A DNA stretch of 63,714 nt. Origin: an uncultured Acidobacteriota bacterium (GTDB taxonomy: Bacteria; Acidobacteriota; Blastocatellia; Pyrinomonadales; Pyrinomonadaceae). The notes beneath the pieces were generated by a model. That model worked only from the letters and a program-made list of their open reading frames with translations, was not told where the DNA came from and made no database searches. Location of the stretch: contig CALMPJ010000191.1 of NCBI GenBank assembly GCA_937871585.1, positions 1 to 63,714 of the forward strand, read 5' to 3'. The position numbers and the translations under genes were made by a program. Of the stretch, positions 1 to 10,568 are shown piece by piece (position 1 is the first letter of the stretch; every line of letters starts with the position of its first letter).

Positions 1-60
<60 letters not shown>

Positions 61-234
61 CCTAGTTCATTTTTTTGTCAGACCGAAATCTGACGGATTT
101 GGTTGATGCGGAACGTGAATTCCGTCAACCGTGTTGTTCTATACGAATTAACACATGGACACGCATATTCAGTTTTCAAATATCAACTTCTTTTCACCTT
201 CAAGCTTCCTTTGAACCTCGAAGCGAAACTACTG
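61..234 (-). other. 16S rRNA leader with hairpins
   Basis: Transcribed leader between the predicted start (~228) and the 16S gene. Two inverted repeats are visible: GTCAGA/TCTGAC at 77-94 and a longer stem GGTTGA..CGGAA/TTCCG..TCAACC at 101-130. Such stems in rRNA leaders often serve processing or antitermination; that role is inferred. I see no credible protein-coding gene here. Confidence 0.5.
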
Positions 235-262
235 ATTATACAGAAGCTAATCTGTATGTCAA
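235..262 (-). promoter_or_regulatory. rRNA operon promoter (consensus sigma-70)
   Basis: The minus strand reads TTGACA (262-257), a 16-bp spacer, then TATAAT (240-235). Both hexamers match the consensus exactly. The predicted start near 228 gives a leader of about 170 nt before 16S. A second TTGACA lies upstream at 359-354 with only a poor -10 (GAGTAT near 331-336), possibly a weaker tandem promoter. Confidence 0.85.
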
Positions 263-578
263 CCACAAAACCGGATTTTGTGAAATTATTTTTTCAAACC
301 CACCGCATCCGGTCTCAGCGGCAATCTCCAATACTCTTAGATTCGGCAAAATTTGTCAAACGCCGAAACACGGATTTAACAAATTTCTTGTAGAAGCCCG
401 TGTTTATTAGGCCAAACGGTCATTTCCAACTGTGTAACTACAGTGTGGATGATCTAATGCACCGAAGATTTGCAGAATGATTTCGCGAATTTCAATCGAT
501 ATTCAACGTCGATCTCGCAGTTCGGAGCCGTGAAATTTGTCTCTCAAGCTAATGTCGAGTACATTTCTTATACAAAAA
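263..578. other. intergenic region between rRNA promoter and methyltransferase
   Basis: AT-rich spacer upstream of the rRNA promoter and the divergent methyltransferase gene. Besides the extra TTGACA hexamer at 354-359 (minus), I recognise no gene, RNA or clear plus-strand promoter. The short open frames here have no recognisable product. Confidence 0.5.
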
Positions 579-2102
579 ATGTCACAAGCAGACACATTCA
601 TTTACGACGAAGTTCCATATCCGAGCTTCGTTTTTCCGCAAACGCACCCGGACAGACTTGCGACAATGGGCAGACTAATGGGAATCCCAACCGCGGATCC
701 CGATGAATGTCGTGTCCTGGAACTCGGCTGCGGAGACGGCACTAACCTTTGCAGCCAAGCATATTCACTGCCAAAGAGCAGCTTTATCGGAATCGACCTA
801 TCAACTGTTGAGATCGAATCTGCAAACAAAACGGTCGCGGAGCTTGGGCTTTTCAACATCGAGTTTCGACAGGCCGATGTTACCGGTCTAAATGTTGAGA
901 AACTAGGTACTTTTGATTTCATCATTGCTCACGGCCTGTTTTCTTGGGTTCCGGACGCTGTAAGGCCAGCTTTATTAGATATTTACCGAACATGCTTGGC
1001 ACCAAACGGCATCGGATATATTAGTTATAATGCCCTTCCAGGCTGTCATATTCGTCGAATAACGTCGGATTTGATGCAGTATCATTCCCGCAATGAGACG
1101 GATGCGATCACAAAAGTTGGCGTTGGCATTGCCGGGCTTAGTGAGATTGCATCCGCAGCTTCGGACGATAGCGTCTATCAAATGATGTTATTCCTCGAGG
1201 CCGAGCAGATCGCGGAGCGCACACTTGAGAATGTCTTTCACGACGACCACTCGGCGTATAACCAGCCGTTTTACTTCCACGAATTCTGCTCAATGATCGC
1301 CGATCGCGGTCTGTCCTTTGTTTGCGAAGCCGAGCCAAGCGATATGCTCGACAAAGATCTTTCAGACAAAGCCCTTGAGTACCTCGATTCTGTTACGAAT
1401 GACCCTCTAGTGCGTTCGCAGTATCGTGATTTCATAACTGGTCGACGATTCCGAAGCAGCTTGATCTGTAGATCGTCGAACAAGCCCGCGACTTCGCCGA
1501 AACCGTCAAAGATCGATCGATTATTTCTATCGACGCAGCTCACATCTTCGGATAGTGCTCGATACGATGACGATTCGACCGTTCAATTCGATTCTGCATC
1601 GGGCAACAACCTGAAACTAAATCATCCTTTAACGAAATTCGTTTTGCTCGAATTGGAACGCTGCCGACCTCAAACGCCTTCGTTCAGCGAATTGCTCGAT
1701 ACAGCGGAACTTTCTCTCGAGGACGAATTCCTAGGCGACGAACACATCGAACGTCTTCGCGGCTTTTTACTTCAGATGTTTCTTGCAGGTTTTGTAAAGC
1801 TACACAGCTTCCGACTGCCGGTGACGTCCGAAATATCAACACGGCCAACCGTGAGCAAGTTCGCTCGTTGGCAGCTTTCACGCGGCAGTAAGACTGTCAC
1901 AACGTTTAACGGATCGAATCTTGAGATCGAAATTCCCGCTGTTGCTAAGTTGATAAGTCTTCTCGACGGAACCCGCGAGGTCTCAGATTTGGTTAAGTTA
2001 ATTGCCGCAGAGTATGGCAGTGACCAACCGATTTCTGACGTAGAAACTATGGTCAAAGAGAACCTGAAATCTCTCTTGAATGCTCGATTACTGGTCGACT
2101 GA
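579..2102 (+). CDS. class I SAM-dependent methyltransferase with methyltransferase regulatory domain
   Basis: Rossmann-fold methyltransferase of about 507 residues. The SAM-binding glycine motif LELGCGDGTNL lies near residues 45-55, with an acidic residue (GIDLS) after the second strand. The middle (about residues 215-300) contains the FYFHEF...GL..V.EAEPSD pattern of the methyltransferase regulatory domain, followed by a C-terminal winged-helix-like part. A TTG at 537 and an ATG at 552 are also in frame, but the ATG at 579 gives the family-typical N-terminus (TFIYDEVPYPS). The substrate is unknown. Its end overlaps the convergent kdsC gene by 15 bp. Confidence 0.85.
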   Translation: MSQADTFIYDEVPYPSFVFPQTHPDRLATMGRLMGIPTADPDECRVLELGCGDGTNLCSQAYSLPKSSFIGIDLSTVEIESANKTVAELGLFNIEFRQADVTGLNVEKLGTFDFIIAHGLFSWVPDAVRPALLDIYRTCLAPNGIGYISYNALPGCHIRRITSDLMQYHSRNETDAITKVGVGIAGLSEIASAASDDSVYQMMLFLEAEQIAERTLENVFHDDHSAYNQPFYFHEFCSMIADRGLSFVCEAEPSDMLDKDLSDKALEYLDSVTNDPLVRSQYRDFITGRRFRSSLICRSSNKPATSPKPSKIDRLFLSTQLTSSDSARYDDDSTVQFDSASGNNLKLNHPLTKFVLLELERCRPQTPSFSELLDTAELSLEDEFLGDEHIERLRGFLLQMFLAGFVKLHSFRLPVTSEISTRPTVSKFARWQLSRGSKTVTTFNGSNLEIEIPAVAKLISLLDGTREVSDLVKLIAAEYGSDQPISDVETMVKENLKSLLNARLLVD

Positions 2103-2594
2103 TGCAGCCAGAAGCATGTCGGTAACTTCGCGAACTGCTCCGTGACCACCAGAATGTTCGGTTGTGTAATGAGCCGCGGATTTAGCGAGATCGTGAGCGT
2201 CGGCAACCGCTACTGCGAATGCAACACGCTCAAACACCTGTATATCAGGAGTATCGTCGCCAACAAACGCGATCTGATCTGCCGGAATTCTTGATTCAGC
2301 AATAATCTCGTCGAGCGCCGTCGACTTGTCTTTACGGCCTTGCTTAATGTAAGTGATGCCAAGTTGCTTCGCACGCATTTCCACAATTGCCGAGTTTCGT
2401 CCGGAAATGATCCCGCTTTGAAATCCCGCTGCGTGCCAATCGACGATTCCCTGCCCGTCACGGGCATGAAAGACTCTTAGTTCTTCTCCGCTCGGCCCGA
2501 AATAAAGCCTGCCGTCGGTCAACACGCCGTCGCAATCCATCAGCAGTAGCTTGATGCGAAATGCCCGATCTCGAAGGTCATCGTCTAAGATCAT
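2088..2594 (-). CDS. kdsC: 3-deoxy-D-manno-octulosonate 8-phosphate phosphatase
   Basis: HAD-superfamily phosphatase of 168 residues, the usual KdsC length without a cap domain. It hydrolyses Kdo-8-phosphate to Kdo in LPS inner-core synthesis. The catalytic DxD is at residues 20-22 (MDCDGVLTDG). The GHG-type C-terminal tail and the VGDDTPD metal motif are also present. It starts 3 bp after the stop of the M1-like protein and lies in the same direction as kdsA and kdsB, so it is probably the last gene of the Kdo operon. The 3' end overlaps the convergent methyltransferase gene. Confidence 0.92.
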   Translation of the reverse strand: MILDDDLRDRAFRIKLLLMDCDGVLTDGRLYFGPSGEELRVFHARDGQGIVDWHAAGFQSGIISGRNSAIVEMRAKQLGITYIKQGRKDKSTALDEIIAESRIPADQIAFVGDDTPDIQVFERVAFAVAVADAHDLAKSAAHYTTEHSGGHGAVREVTDMLLAASVDQ

Positions 2595-2597
2595 CGT

Positions 2598-4856
2598 CTA
2601 TCGAACCTCAAACATCTCAACGCCCGCGATCCGCCACGCATTTCCGACTCTGGCCAGTCTGTAGATCGCCATTCCGCTTTCGGCTTCTTTAGTCAGCATA
2701 CGAATGTTCAGGCCAACTTCGACGAGCAAAGTATCTTGGCCGACGCGGTCGACCTGCCGAACTTGCGATTGCCAGCTTTCTGTCGAGCCGGAGATGCCGC
2801 CTGCGAACTTTGTTGCTTCGCCGCTTAGGAATAGTGCATCGAGTTCAGCCTTTCTATTAGCTTGTGCCGCTCGATCGAAATCAGCGAAGAATGTCTTAAT
2901 TGATGCATCGACAGAAGTTGTCGCACCAAGCTTGTTTCGAAGCGTACGTGCTGCAAACGACGCACCTACGTCTGTATCAGACGCGATCACTGAATTTGCC
3001 AGCGTCAGTGCCACGTCGTTCCTACCTTGCCCTGCAGCGGCTTCGGCAAGCCCGACTGTCGCCCAGACTATCGAACGAGCAGTCGGCAATGGCTCCGCGA
3101 GAACCGTATTGAACTCTTTTTCGGCTTCGGCAAATCTATTCAAACCAAGCAAAGATCGTCCTAGCAAAACGCGAACATCGTCAAAACGAGGCATCGAACG
3201 CAGCACTAAACGCGCCGCCGATTCGGCCTGATCATATTTCTTAATGTCGAACGACCTCTTAACTGCCAGCAGCGGATCGCTGTCGCTCGTTTCCGTCGGT
3301 TTGATATCGTCAGAATAGTCGATCTGCGGATAAAGTTTGTCGGTATCGATCTCGACACGATCGACCTTTGCCGTGGTCTTGAATGTGATCTCGCCAAAAC
3401 TCGCCGCCTTGACAGTCGTCGGGGCTTCCATCATCTGACCGCCGGCCAAGCTCAGACGGACGTTCACGGTCGCATCAACAATGCCTGTATTTCGAATGGC
3501 AAACTTCACATCACCGCCCGCAACCTGCGGCAGTCCGATCATCAGATTCATGTTTGTGATCTGATCGAAAAGATAGTCGGTCAGATCGCTGTTCGCCGAT
3601 AGAGCGGTTCGCAATTCGGTCATATCGAGCGAACCGTCCTTGGCATTGTCGGTAATAATGCGAGTGAACTCGGTCTTCCCAACTCGCTTTGCGATCAGCC
3701 GCCATGCCATTGCCCCCTTGTTCGCAACCGACGAATAATAAAGGTCGTCAAGCGGTGAGATCCGCATCATCGCGCCGTCACGGCGGGCGATCGCGGCATA
3801 GGCATTTCGCTGTCGAAGCCGCTCAATGTCCACAGCATCTTTGCCGTACTTGCTTTCGATGAACTCGGTCGCAATGTATCTCGCGAGGCCTTCGCGGATA
3901 ATTCCGTAGCCTTCGCCGCCGACTGCGATCGAACCGCCGATCCAAAGTTTCGTCGCAGCCTCGGCAATGTTCATCGCAGTTAACGAGTCGATCGATTTTC
4001 GACGAAAAACTCCATCATCGATCAGCACCACTCCATTTGAAGAAAATCCTGCTCCGCGATGAACGGCGACGATCTTGAGCGGAGTTTGTGGAGCGGTTCC
4101 TAAATATGTTGCAGCGAAATCGCGTGCAGAAGTGAAGATCGCGGCGAGTTCACCGGCAAGCTTCTGAGCGTCAGCCGAACCTTTCGGAGCATAGACTGAG
4201 ACGCCGTTGGAATTGATCACATCCCAATCTCCGCTTACGAAAAACGGCTGACCACTTAGTTTTGAATCAAATACACCAGCCGCGTCTGTACCTGCCGAGA
4301 CGATCGTTTTCGGAGCTCCGTTCACCTTTAGACGGACCGGCGCCATGTCGGGTCCGCGCCCAAAAAACCAGCTATTTGGTGTCGGATACCAGTACGATGA
4401 AGGCAGCAACTGGCTTCCGAGCGGCGAGAAACTCGCCGAGCCTGAGTTGTCCTTTTGCGTGAATTTATATTCCAGCGTCGCTGTGATCGTTGCTCCGGCC
4501 GCGACAGATGGAATGCGGGCAACTTGCCGATTCAAGCTCAACGACGGCGAGACCTTCTCCTCACTCGCCCTAAATTCATTTGTCGCGTCGTTGATCTTGA
4601 GCGAAGTCACTTCGGCGTTTGTCGCGATCCGCAGTGTCAACGAAGTTGCCGCTTTGCCTGACACGTTCTTCAGTGTTACCGTCGCTCGGCAAGCAGTGGC
4701 TCGGTCCCGTTCGCCGGCGGGCAGCGTTACATCGACATCATACTTTTGAACTTGCCATGTCGTAACGGCACGAATTTCGTCCTGTGCGAAAGCCGAAGCG
4801 GCGAACAGAAGTACCGCAAAAAGCGTCGAAATTTTTAGCTTGTAGTTAGTTCTCAT
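2598..4856 (-). CDS. secreted M1-peptidase-like protein, catalytically degenerate, with TPR and NTF2-like C-terminus
   Basis: 752 residues with a signal peptide (about residues 1-24, ending SAFAQD). The N-terminal half resembles M1 aminopeptidases. At the expected zinc site HExxH-x18-E, residues 299-303 read EAATK, and then after exactly 18 residues comes E322 in REGLARY. The two zinc histidines and catalytic glutamate are therefore missing while the spacing is kept. Two TPR-like repeats (roughly residues 520-640) and an NTF2/SnoaL-like C-terminal domain follow. It overlaps kdsA by 11 bp. A binding or scaffolding role in the envelope is an inference. Confidence 0.75.
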   Translation of the reverse strand: MRTNYKLKISTLFAVLLFAASAFAQDEIRAVTTWQVQKYDVDVTLPAGERDRATACRATVTLKNVSGKAATSLTLRIATNAEVTSLKINDATNEFRASEEKVSPSLSLNRQVARIPSVAAGATITATLEYKFTQKDNSGSASFSPLGSQLLPSSYWYPTPNSWFFGRGPDMAPVRLKVNGAPKTIVSAGTDAAGVFDSKLSGQPFFVSGDWDVINSNGVSVYAPKGSADAQKLAGELAAIFTSARDFAATYLGTAPQTPLKIVAVHRGAGFSSNGVVLIDDGVFRRKSIDSLTAMNIAEAATKLWIGGSIAVGGEGYGIIREGLARYIATEFIESKYGKDAVDIERLRQRNAYAAIARRDGAMMRISPLDDLYYSSVANKGAMAWRLIAKRVGKTEFTRIITDNAKDGSLDMTELRTALSANSDLTDYLFDQITNMNLMIGLPQVAGGDVKFAIRNTGIVDATVNVRLSLAGGQMMEAPTTVKAASFGEITFKTTAKVDRVEIDTDKLYPQIDYSDDIKPTETSDSDPLLAVKRSFDIKKYDQAESAARLVLRSMPRFDDVRVLLGRSLLGLNRFAEAEKEFNTVLAEPLPTARSIVWATVGLAEAAAGQGRNDVALTLANSVIASDTDVGASFAARTLRNKLGATTSVDASIKTFFADFDRAAQANRKAELDALFLSGEATKFAGGISGSTESWQSQVRQVDRVGQDTLLVEVGLNIRMLTKEAESGMAIYRLARVGNAWRIAGVEMFEVR

Positions 4857-5670
4857 TTACGAGTTCGTGTATCTGTTTCAGCTTGGTCAGAAGTTTTTCG
4901 AGACGCGATAACGGCAATTGGTTCGGGCCGTCGCTTGGGGCACGCTTTGGATCGTCGTGAACCTCCATAAATACGGCATCAACGCCGCAGGCGACGCCTG
5001 CTCGAGCAAAATGTTCGATGTATTCCGCTTGCCCGCCCGTTGCTTTCCCTAATCCGCCAGGCAGTTGCAGGCTGTGCGTCACGTCAAACACAACAGGCAC
5101 GCCAAACGACCGCATCACCGGAAACGAACGCATATCAACAACAAGATTGTTGTAACCAAAGCTAGCGCCGCGTTCGGTCAGCAGAGTCTTTTCGCAACCT
5201 GCAGCCGCGAGTTTATCGACAATGTTCTTCGCATCCCACGGCGAAAGGAACTGTCCTTTCTTAACATTTACAGCCTTTCCGGTTTTGGCTGCAGCGATCA
5301 GCAGATCGGTTTGGCGACATAGAAATGCAGGTATTTGCAATATGTCGGCAACCTCGGCAACTGTCTCGGCTTGGTACAGTTCGTGTATGTCGGTTATTAC
5401 CGGCACGCCGATCTCGGCCTTGACCTGCGACAAGATCCCAAGCCCAAACTCCATTCCATCGCCGCGAAAACTGTCGATCGAACTTCGATTTGCCTTATCG
5501 AACGACGATTTATAAACCACATCAACGCCGACCCGACGGCAAATATCCGTGATCTCCTGCGCCATGAACATCGCATGATCCCGCGACTCAACAACACACG
5601 GCCCCAGAATAAACGCCAGCCGCCCATCGCCAAACGTCACATCGCCAACATCAAATCCTTTTACAGTCAT
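4846..5670 (-). CDS. kdsA: 2-dehydro-3-deoxyphosphooctonate aldolase (Kdo-8-phosphate synthase)
   Basis: 274-residue TIM-barrel enzyme condensing arabinose-5-phosphate and phosphoenolpyruvate to Kdo-8-phosphate. The motif [14 protein letters not shown] is near residues 21-34. Cys25 occupies the position that is Asn in the metal-free E. coli enzyme and Cys in the metal-dependent Aquifex enzyme. The other expected metal ligands are present as H (DVTHSLQ), E (FMEVHDD) and D (APSDGPNQ). This therefore looks like the metal-dependent class. It overlaps the downstream M1-like gene by 11 bp and begins directly after the small membrane protein. Confidence 0.95.
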   Translation of the reverse strand: MTVKGFDVGDVTFGDGRLAFILGPCVVESRDHAMFMAQEITDICRRVGVDVVYKSSFDKANRSSIDSFRGDGMEFGLGILSQVKAEIGVPVITDIHELYQAETVAEVADILQIPAFLCRQTDLLIAAAKTGKAVNVKKGQFLSPWDAKNIVDKLAAAGCEKTLLTERGASFGYNNLVVDMRSFPVMRSFGVPVVFDVTHSLQLPGGLGKATGGQAEYIEHFARAGVACGVDAVFMEVHDDPKRAPSDGPNQLPLSRLEKLLTKLKQIHELVNEN

Positions 5671-5967
5671 CTACGAAGATATTATCAAAGCGGACACGCA
5701 AAAACCGATAACTGCGAGAAAAAGTAGTAATAAAGATAGCCTATACGTAAGGAGCATGCCGTGAAGAAACGAGTTTTCTTTGATCCATATGGGAGTTACG
5801 AAAAAAATCTCCTTCAGCACTAGATGGTGCCTCAAAAGCCATGGATACTTTTCCCATTCGGTGGGTCGAAATTTTCTACAATGCCAGGCTAGGTACTCCT
5901 GACAAATAATTCCAACCATCGCAAGGATAAAACAGAAAACAAAAAGTATGATCCAGAAGTTCATCAA
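5671..5967 (-). CDS. small hypothetical membrane protein (98 aa)
   Basis: I do not recognise this protein. It has a hydrophobic helix at residues 4-23, a central basic and aromatic stretch (WHCRKFRPTEWEKYPW) and a second helix near residues 72-96. Its stop is directly adjacent to the kdsA start, and it begins 4 bp after the DUF4198 gene, so it is packed inside the operon. Its base composition is more AT-rich than its neighbours, which could mean recent arrival. Confidence 0.55.
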   Translation of the reverse strand: MMNFWIILFVFCFILAMVGIICQEYLAWHCRKFRPTEWEKYPWLLRHHLVLKEIFFVTPIWIKENSFLHGMLLTYRLSLLLLFLAVIGFCVSALIISS

Positions 5968-5971
5968 CTAA

Positions 5972-6775
5972 TTATTTGACCCCAAACGTCAGTGCGGCCC
6001 AGAAGCTCTCCCAGTCGGCATCCACGCAGTTTTTCTCGCAGCGTTGCATATGGACGGTGCGGATGAGCCAGAGACCTTTGCGATTAAGCTTGACGGTGAA
6101 TCGTCCTTGTTCGTCCGTGGCGACCTGTTGAGATTTGACGTCAGTGCCGTCGCGATTGTCGGCGAAGATGGTTTTGAGTGCGAGCGGACGGCCGTTGAAC
6201 CAGGCTTGCAGTTTGAGGTCGCTGCCGACCTTTTTTGTGTAAGGATTATCTAACGGCAAGATCTCGATCTTTGTACCGATGCGTGTTTTGGGAACCGCTG
6301 TTCGATTGTCGCCAACCTGAATGAGCGTCTTGATAAACCGCGAATATCGCTCGCGGCCTTCGTTGTCGCTTTCGCCGCGTTTCTTGCGATCAGCGATGAT
6401 ATACTCCATCGCGTCTTCGCGGAGATAGTCCTCGAACTTGGCGGCGTCGAGTTTTATAGACGACCAATTTCGGGCCATCGACAGCATATAGGTTCCCGGA
6501 GTTTGCGACGAGAACGTCATTATCGGCTTTGCGTCATTCTCAGTCAACGAACGCAGATCATAGGTGCCTTCGCTGGCGATCATGTCAAACGATTCGGTTT
6601 TGCCCGCCTGATAGGCTCGTTCTTCGGGCTCCTTGAGAGCGTCGCCTACAAAGAGCTTAATGTCGGCGCGTTCGCCGGACCTGAGCCAGAAATTGGCGGG
6701 CTCCAGCCAAAACTCGTGAGCAAAGGCGTTCGTCGCGAACAAAAACGTGAGCAGGATCGCTATTAACATTCTCAT
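5972..6775 (-). CDS. DUF4198 domain-containing secreted protein
   Basis: 267 residues with a signal peptide (cleavage after FATNAFA) followed at once by HEFWLEPANFWL, the characteristic N-terminus of DUF4198 (NikM-like) periplasmic proteins. Members of this family often accompany metal uptake systems, but no transporter is nearby. Two cysteines near the C-terminus (RCEKNCVD) could form a disulfide. It sits 6 bp downstream of pyrG. A start at the next Met, two codons in, is possible; the AGGGAAG sequence favours the first. Confidence 0.75.
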   Translation of the reverse strand: MRMLIAILLTFLFATNAFAHEFWLEPANFWLRSGERADIKLFVGDALKEPEERAYQAGKTESFDMIASEGTYDLRSLTENDAKPIMTFSSQTPGTYMLSMARNWSSIKLDAAKFEDYLREDAMEYIIADRKKRGESDNEGRERYSRFIKTLIQVGDNRTAVPKTRIGTKIEILPLDNPYTKKVGSDLKLQAWFNGRPLALKTIFADNRDGTDVKSQQVATDEQGRFTVKLNRKGLWLIRTVHMQRCEKNCVDADWESFWAALTFGVK

Positions 6776-6781
6776 ACTTCC

Positions 6782-8500
<1,719 letters not shown>

Positions 8501-8514
8501 TTAGATCCTAAATT

Positions 8515-8808
8515 TCAGATTTCAGATTCCGGCTCGTCGGAAACTGAGCCATCGGCCTTCCCTTCTCGCTTCTTTTTCTGGTAACGCCCTTCCTTCATCT
8601 GCGTTACAACTTCTTTCGACTTTGCCGCCTGCGGGTCCATTAACTCTTGCAATGCATTAAAGCTGGCTCCCATCATTGTCGTCCCTTCGGCGGCGTTACG
8701 CTCGAATTCTTCGGACGTACGAGTCTGCGGCTTGCTCAGCACCCTTAGACCGACGATCACGCCGACGATGAGCAATACGAAAAATCCTAGTCCGATCCAA
8801 TCTTGCAT
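8515..8808 (-). CDS. small membrane-anchored hypothetical protein (97 aa)
   Basis: I do not recognise a family. It has one N-terminal transmembrane helix (about residues 5-23, FFVLLIVGVIVGL) followed by a charged cytoplasmic or periplasmic tail ending in a Lys/Arg-rich and then acidic segment. It lies between kdsB and pyrG with gaps of 15 and 20 bp, so it is very likely co-transcribed. Confidence 0.6.
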   Translation of the reverse strand: MQDWIGLGFFVLLIVGVIVGLRVLSKPQTRTSEEFERNAAEGTTMMGASFNALQELMDPQAAKSKEVVTQMKEGRYQKKKREGKADGSVSDEPESEI

Positions 8809-8823
8809 GTTTAGTTACGGCCA

Positions 8824-9630
8824 TCAGCTATTAGCTATCAGCTCTCTTACACGGTCGAGATCTTCTTGCGTATCGACAGCGATCGAGCTTTCGCTCATAT
8901 GAACGACACGTATCTTCGCACCGTTTTCCATCGCTCTAAGCTGTTCGAGCATCTCGATCTGTTCGAGCGGCGACGGCGGCATCTTTGTAAATTCGAGCAA
9001 ATATTCGCGTCGGTAAACGTATATTCCCGTGTGCTTGCGAAAGTTCTTTAATATTTCCGGCTCTGCCTCTATGGCTTCGTTCGGGCCGCCGTGTCGCAGT
9101 GCGGCTTCACGCGGGAACGGCATCGGCGAACGAGAAAAATAGAGTGCGTAGCCGCGATGATCGACAACGACCTTCACGACGTTGAAATTCAGCACCTCGT
9201 CCCAAAGATTCGATATAGGCTCCGAAGCCGTCGAAATGTCAGCATCAGCATCGTCGATCAACGCTTGAATAGCAGCATCGATCGTTTCGGGCGAGATCAA
9301 AGGCTCATCGCCTTGGACATTGACGATCAGCGAACCGGAAGGCATTGCTTCGGTAACCTCGGCAATTCGGTCGCTTCCCGACTGGTGCTCCGTCGAGGTC
9401 ATCATCGCCTCGCCGCCAGCCGCTTTTACTACATCAAAAATTTCCTGCGAATCGGTCGCTACGATCACGCGATCGACGAGCTTTGCCATTCGGGCACGCT
9501 CCATTGTGTGCAGGATCAACGGTTTTCCCGCAATTTCGCACAGCATTTTACGAGCAAGCCTCGTCGAGCCGAGTCGTGCCGGAATCACTGCGATCACATT
9601 TTGTTGGTGATTTTTCCCGTGTAGCTCCAC
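8824..9630 (-). CDS. kdsB: 3-deoxy-manno-octulosonate cytidylyltransferase (CMP-Kdo synthetase)
   Basis: About 268 residues; activates Kdo with CTP to CMP-Kdo for lipid A glycosylation. The nucleotide-binding motif VIPARLGSTRLARKML, the VNVQGDEPLI metal-site block and FSRSPMPFPR are all typical. The start is a GTG at 9630; a second GTG (at 9597, directly before IAVIPAR) gives a shorter protein. A GATAAT hexamer 10 nt upstream supports the longer form, with a very short leader. It heads the minus-strand Kdo/CTP operon. Confidence 0.93.
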   Translation of the reverse strand: MELHGKNHQQNVIAVIPARLGSTRLARKMLCEIAGKPLILHTMERARMAKLVDRVIVATDSQEIFDVVKAAGGEAMMTSTEHQSGSDRIAEVTEAMPSGSLIVNVQGDEPLISPETIDAAIQALIDDADADISTASEPISNLWDEVLNFNVVKVVVDHRGYALYFSRSPMPFPREAALRHGGPNEAIEAEPEILKNFRKHTGIYVYRREYLLEFTKMPPSPLEQIEMLEQLRAMENGAKIRVVHMSESSIAVDTQEDLDRVRELIANS

Positions 9631-9640
9631 GGGATTCTAG

Positions 9641-9667
9641 ATTATCTTCATTTGCCGAAAACATCAA
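9641..9667 (-). promoter_or_regulatory. putative promoter for the kdsB operon
   Basis: The minus strand reads TTGATG (9667-9662), a 15-bp spacer and GATAAT (9646-9641). The spacer is short, so the -35 assignment is weak. The predicted start near 9634 lies only about 4 nt before the kdsB GTG, suggesting a nearly leaderless message. Confidence 0.4.
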
Positions 9668-9704
9668 TGTGCGAAGAAGGAAGTTTTTCGCTACACTCGA
9701 ATTC

Positions 9705-10532
9705 GTGCAAATTCAAGAACAAAGTGAGTTGATCGAAAATGCAATAGACCCGGACAAACCTTCGTGGGGCGGCGGCATTGCGTTTGGATTTTGGATCATC
9801 AGTGTTTTATTCGTCGTAATCATACCAGCAATCTTCCTGATGCCGTATGCGATGATGCAAAATCCGCCGGTGATCGAAAGTGAGGCTCTCGTCGAATTTG
9901 CAAAGAACGACAAGAACGCGATCACGATTCAGATCCTCGCGATAATTCCGGCACACCTTCTCACGTTGCTGCTTGCTTGGCTGATCGTCACACGCGTCAG
10001 AAAGGACTCATTTACTGAGGCTTTGGGGTGGAAAAGCGGTGGCGTTCGCTGGTGGTTTTATCCTGTGATCATCGTCGGATTCTTTGCGTTGGCATTAGTA
10101 GCCAGCAGCATCTATCCTGAACAGGAAAACGACCTGATCCGAATGATCCAGAGTTCAAAAGCCGCACTCATATCAGTCGCTTTGCTTGCTACTTTCACGG
10201 CTCCGATCGTCGAGGAATTGGTATATCGCGGCGTTATGTATAGCGCGTTTCAAAAAGCGTTGGGCGTCCCGGCGGCATTTGCGTTGGTTACGTTTCTTTT
10301 CGCTCTCGTTCATGTGCCACAATATTGGCCGAGCTATTCGACTATCGCTCTTATTCTGCTCTTGAGCTGCATTTTGACTTGGCTCCGTATTTATTCAAAG
10401 AACCTTTGGCCGTGTATCGTTCTACATACGATCTTCAACGGCCTTCAATCGTTGGGGCTAATTGCTTCGTCTTATGTCGATAAAAAAGATCCTGCCGTCG
10501 ATGCTGCCTTTTTCCTAGAATTGCTCAAATAG
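9705..10532 (+). CDS. CPBP family intramembrane metalloprotease
   Basis: About 275-residue multi-pass membrane protein with the three CPBP/CAAX-protease motifs in order: EELVYRGV (motif 1, EExxxR), FALVHVP (motif 2) and HTIFNG (motif 3). These supply the catalytic glutamates and metal-binding histidines. The open frame extends upstream into kdsB antisense, which is not credible as protein; a GTG at 9705 gives a sensible soluble N-terminus before the first helix, though a GTG at 9669 is also possible. It is divergent from kdsB. The substrate cannot be predicted. Confidence 0.85.
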   Translation: MQIQEQSELIENAIDPDKPSWGGGIAFGFWIISVLFVVIIPAIFLMPYAMMQNPPVIESEALVEFAKNDKNAITIQILAIIPAHLLTLLLAWLIVTRVRKDSFTEALGWKSGGVRWWFYPVIIVGFFALALVASSIYPEQENDLIRMIQSSKAALISVALLATFTAPIVEELVYRGVMYSAFQKALGVPAAFALVTFLFALVHVPQYWPSYSTIALILLLSCILTWLRIYSKNLWPCIVLHTIFNGLQSLGLIASSYVDKKDPAVDAAFFLELLK

Positions 10533-10559
10533 AAAAGCGAGCCCGAAAGCCCGCTTTTC
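10532..10559. terminator. bidirectional intrinsic terminator
   Basis: GAAAAGCGAGC and GCCCGCTTTTC pair around a CGAAA loop, with A-rich and T-rich flanks inside the stem. It lies between the convergent CPBP and FecR genes and can serve both. Confidence 0.75.
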
Positions 10560-10568
10560 AAAACAATT

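Noticed and set aside
75..410. Small proteins in the rRNA upstream region
   Set aside because: They lie over the rRNA leader and promoter in antisense and show no family or ribosome-binding site.
9483..9704. N-terminal extension of the CPBP protease
   Set aside because: It is antisense to kdsB and has no membrane or protease features; GTG 9705 gives a sensible start.
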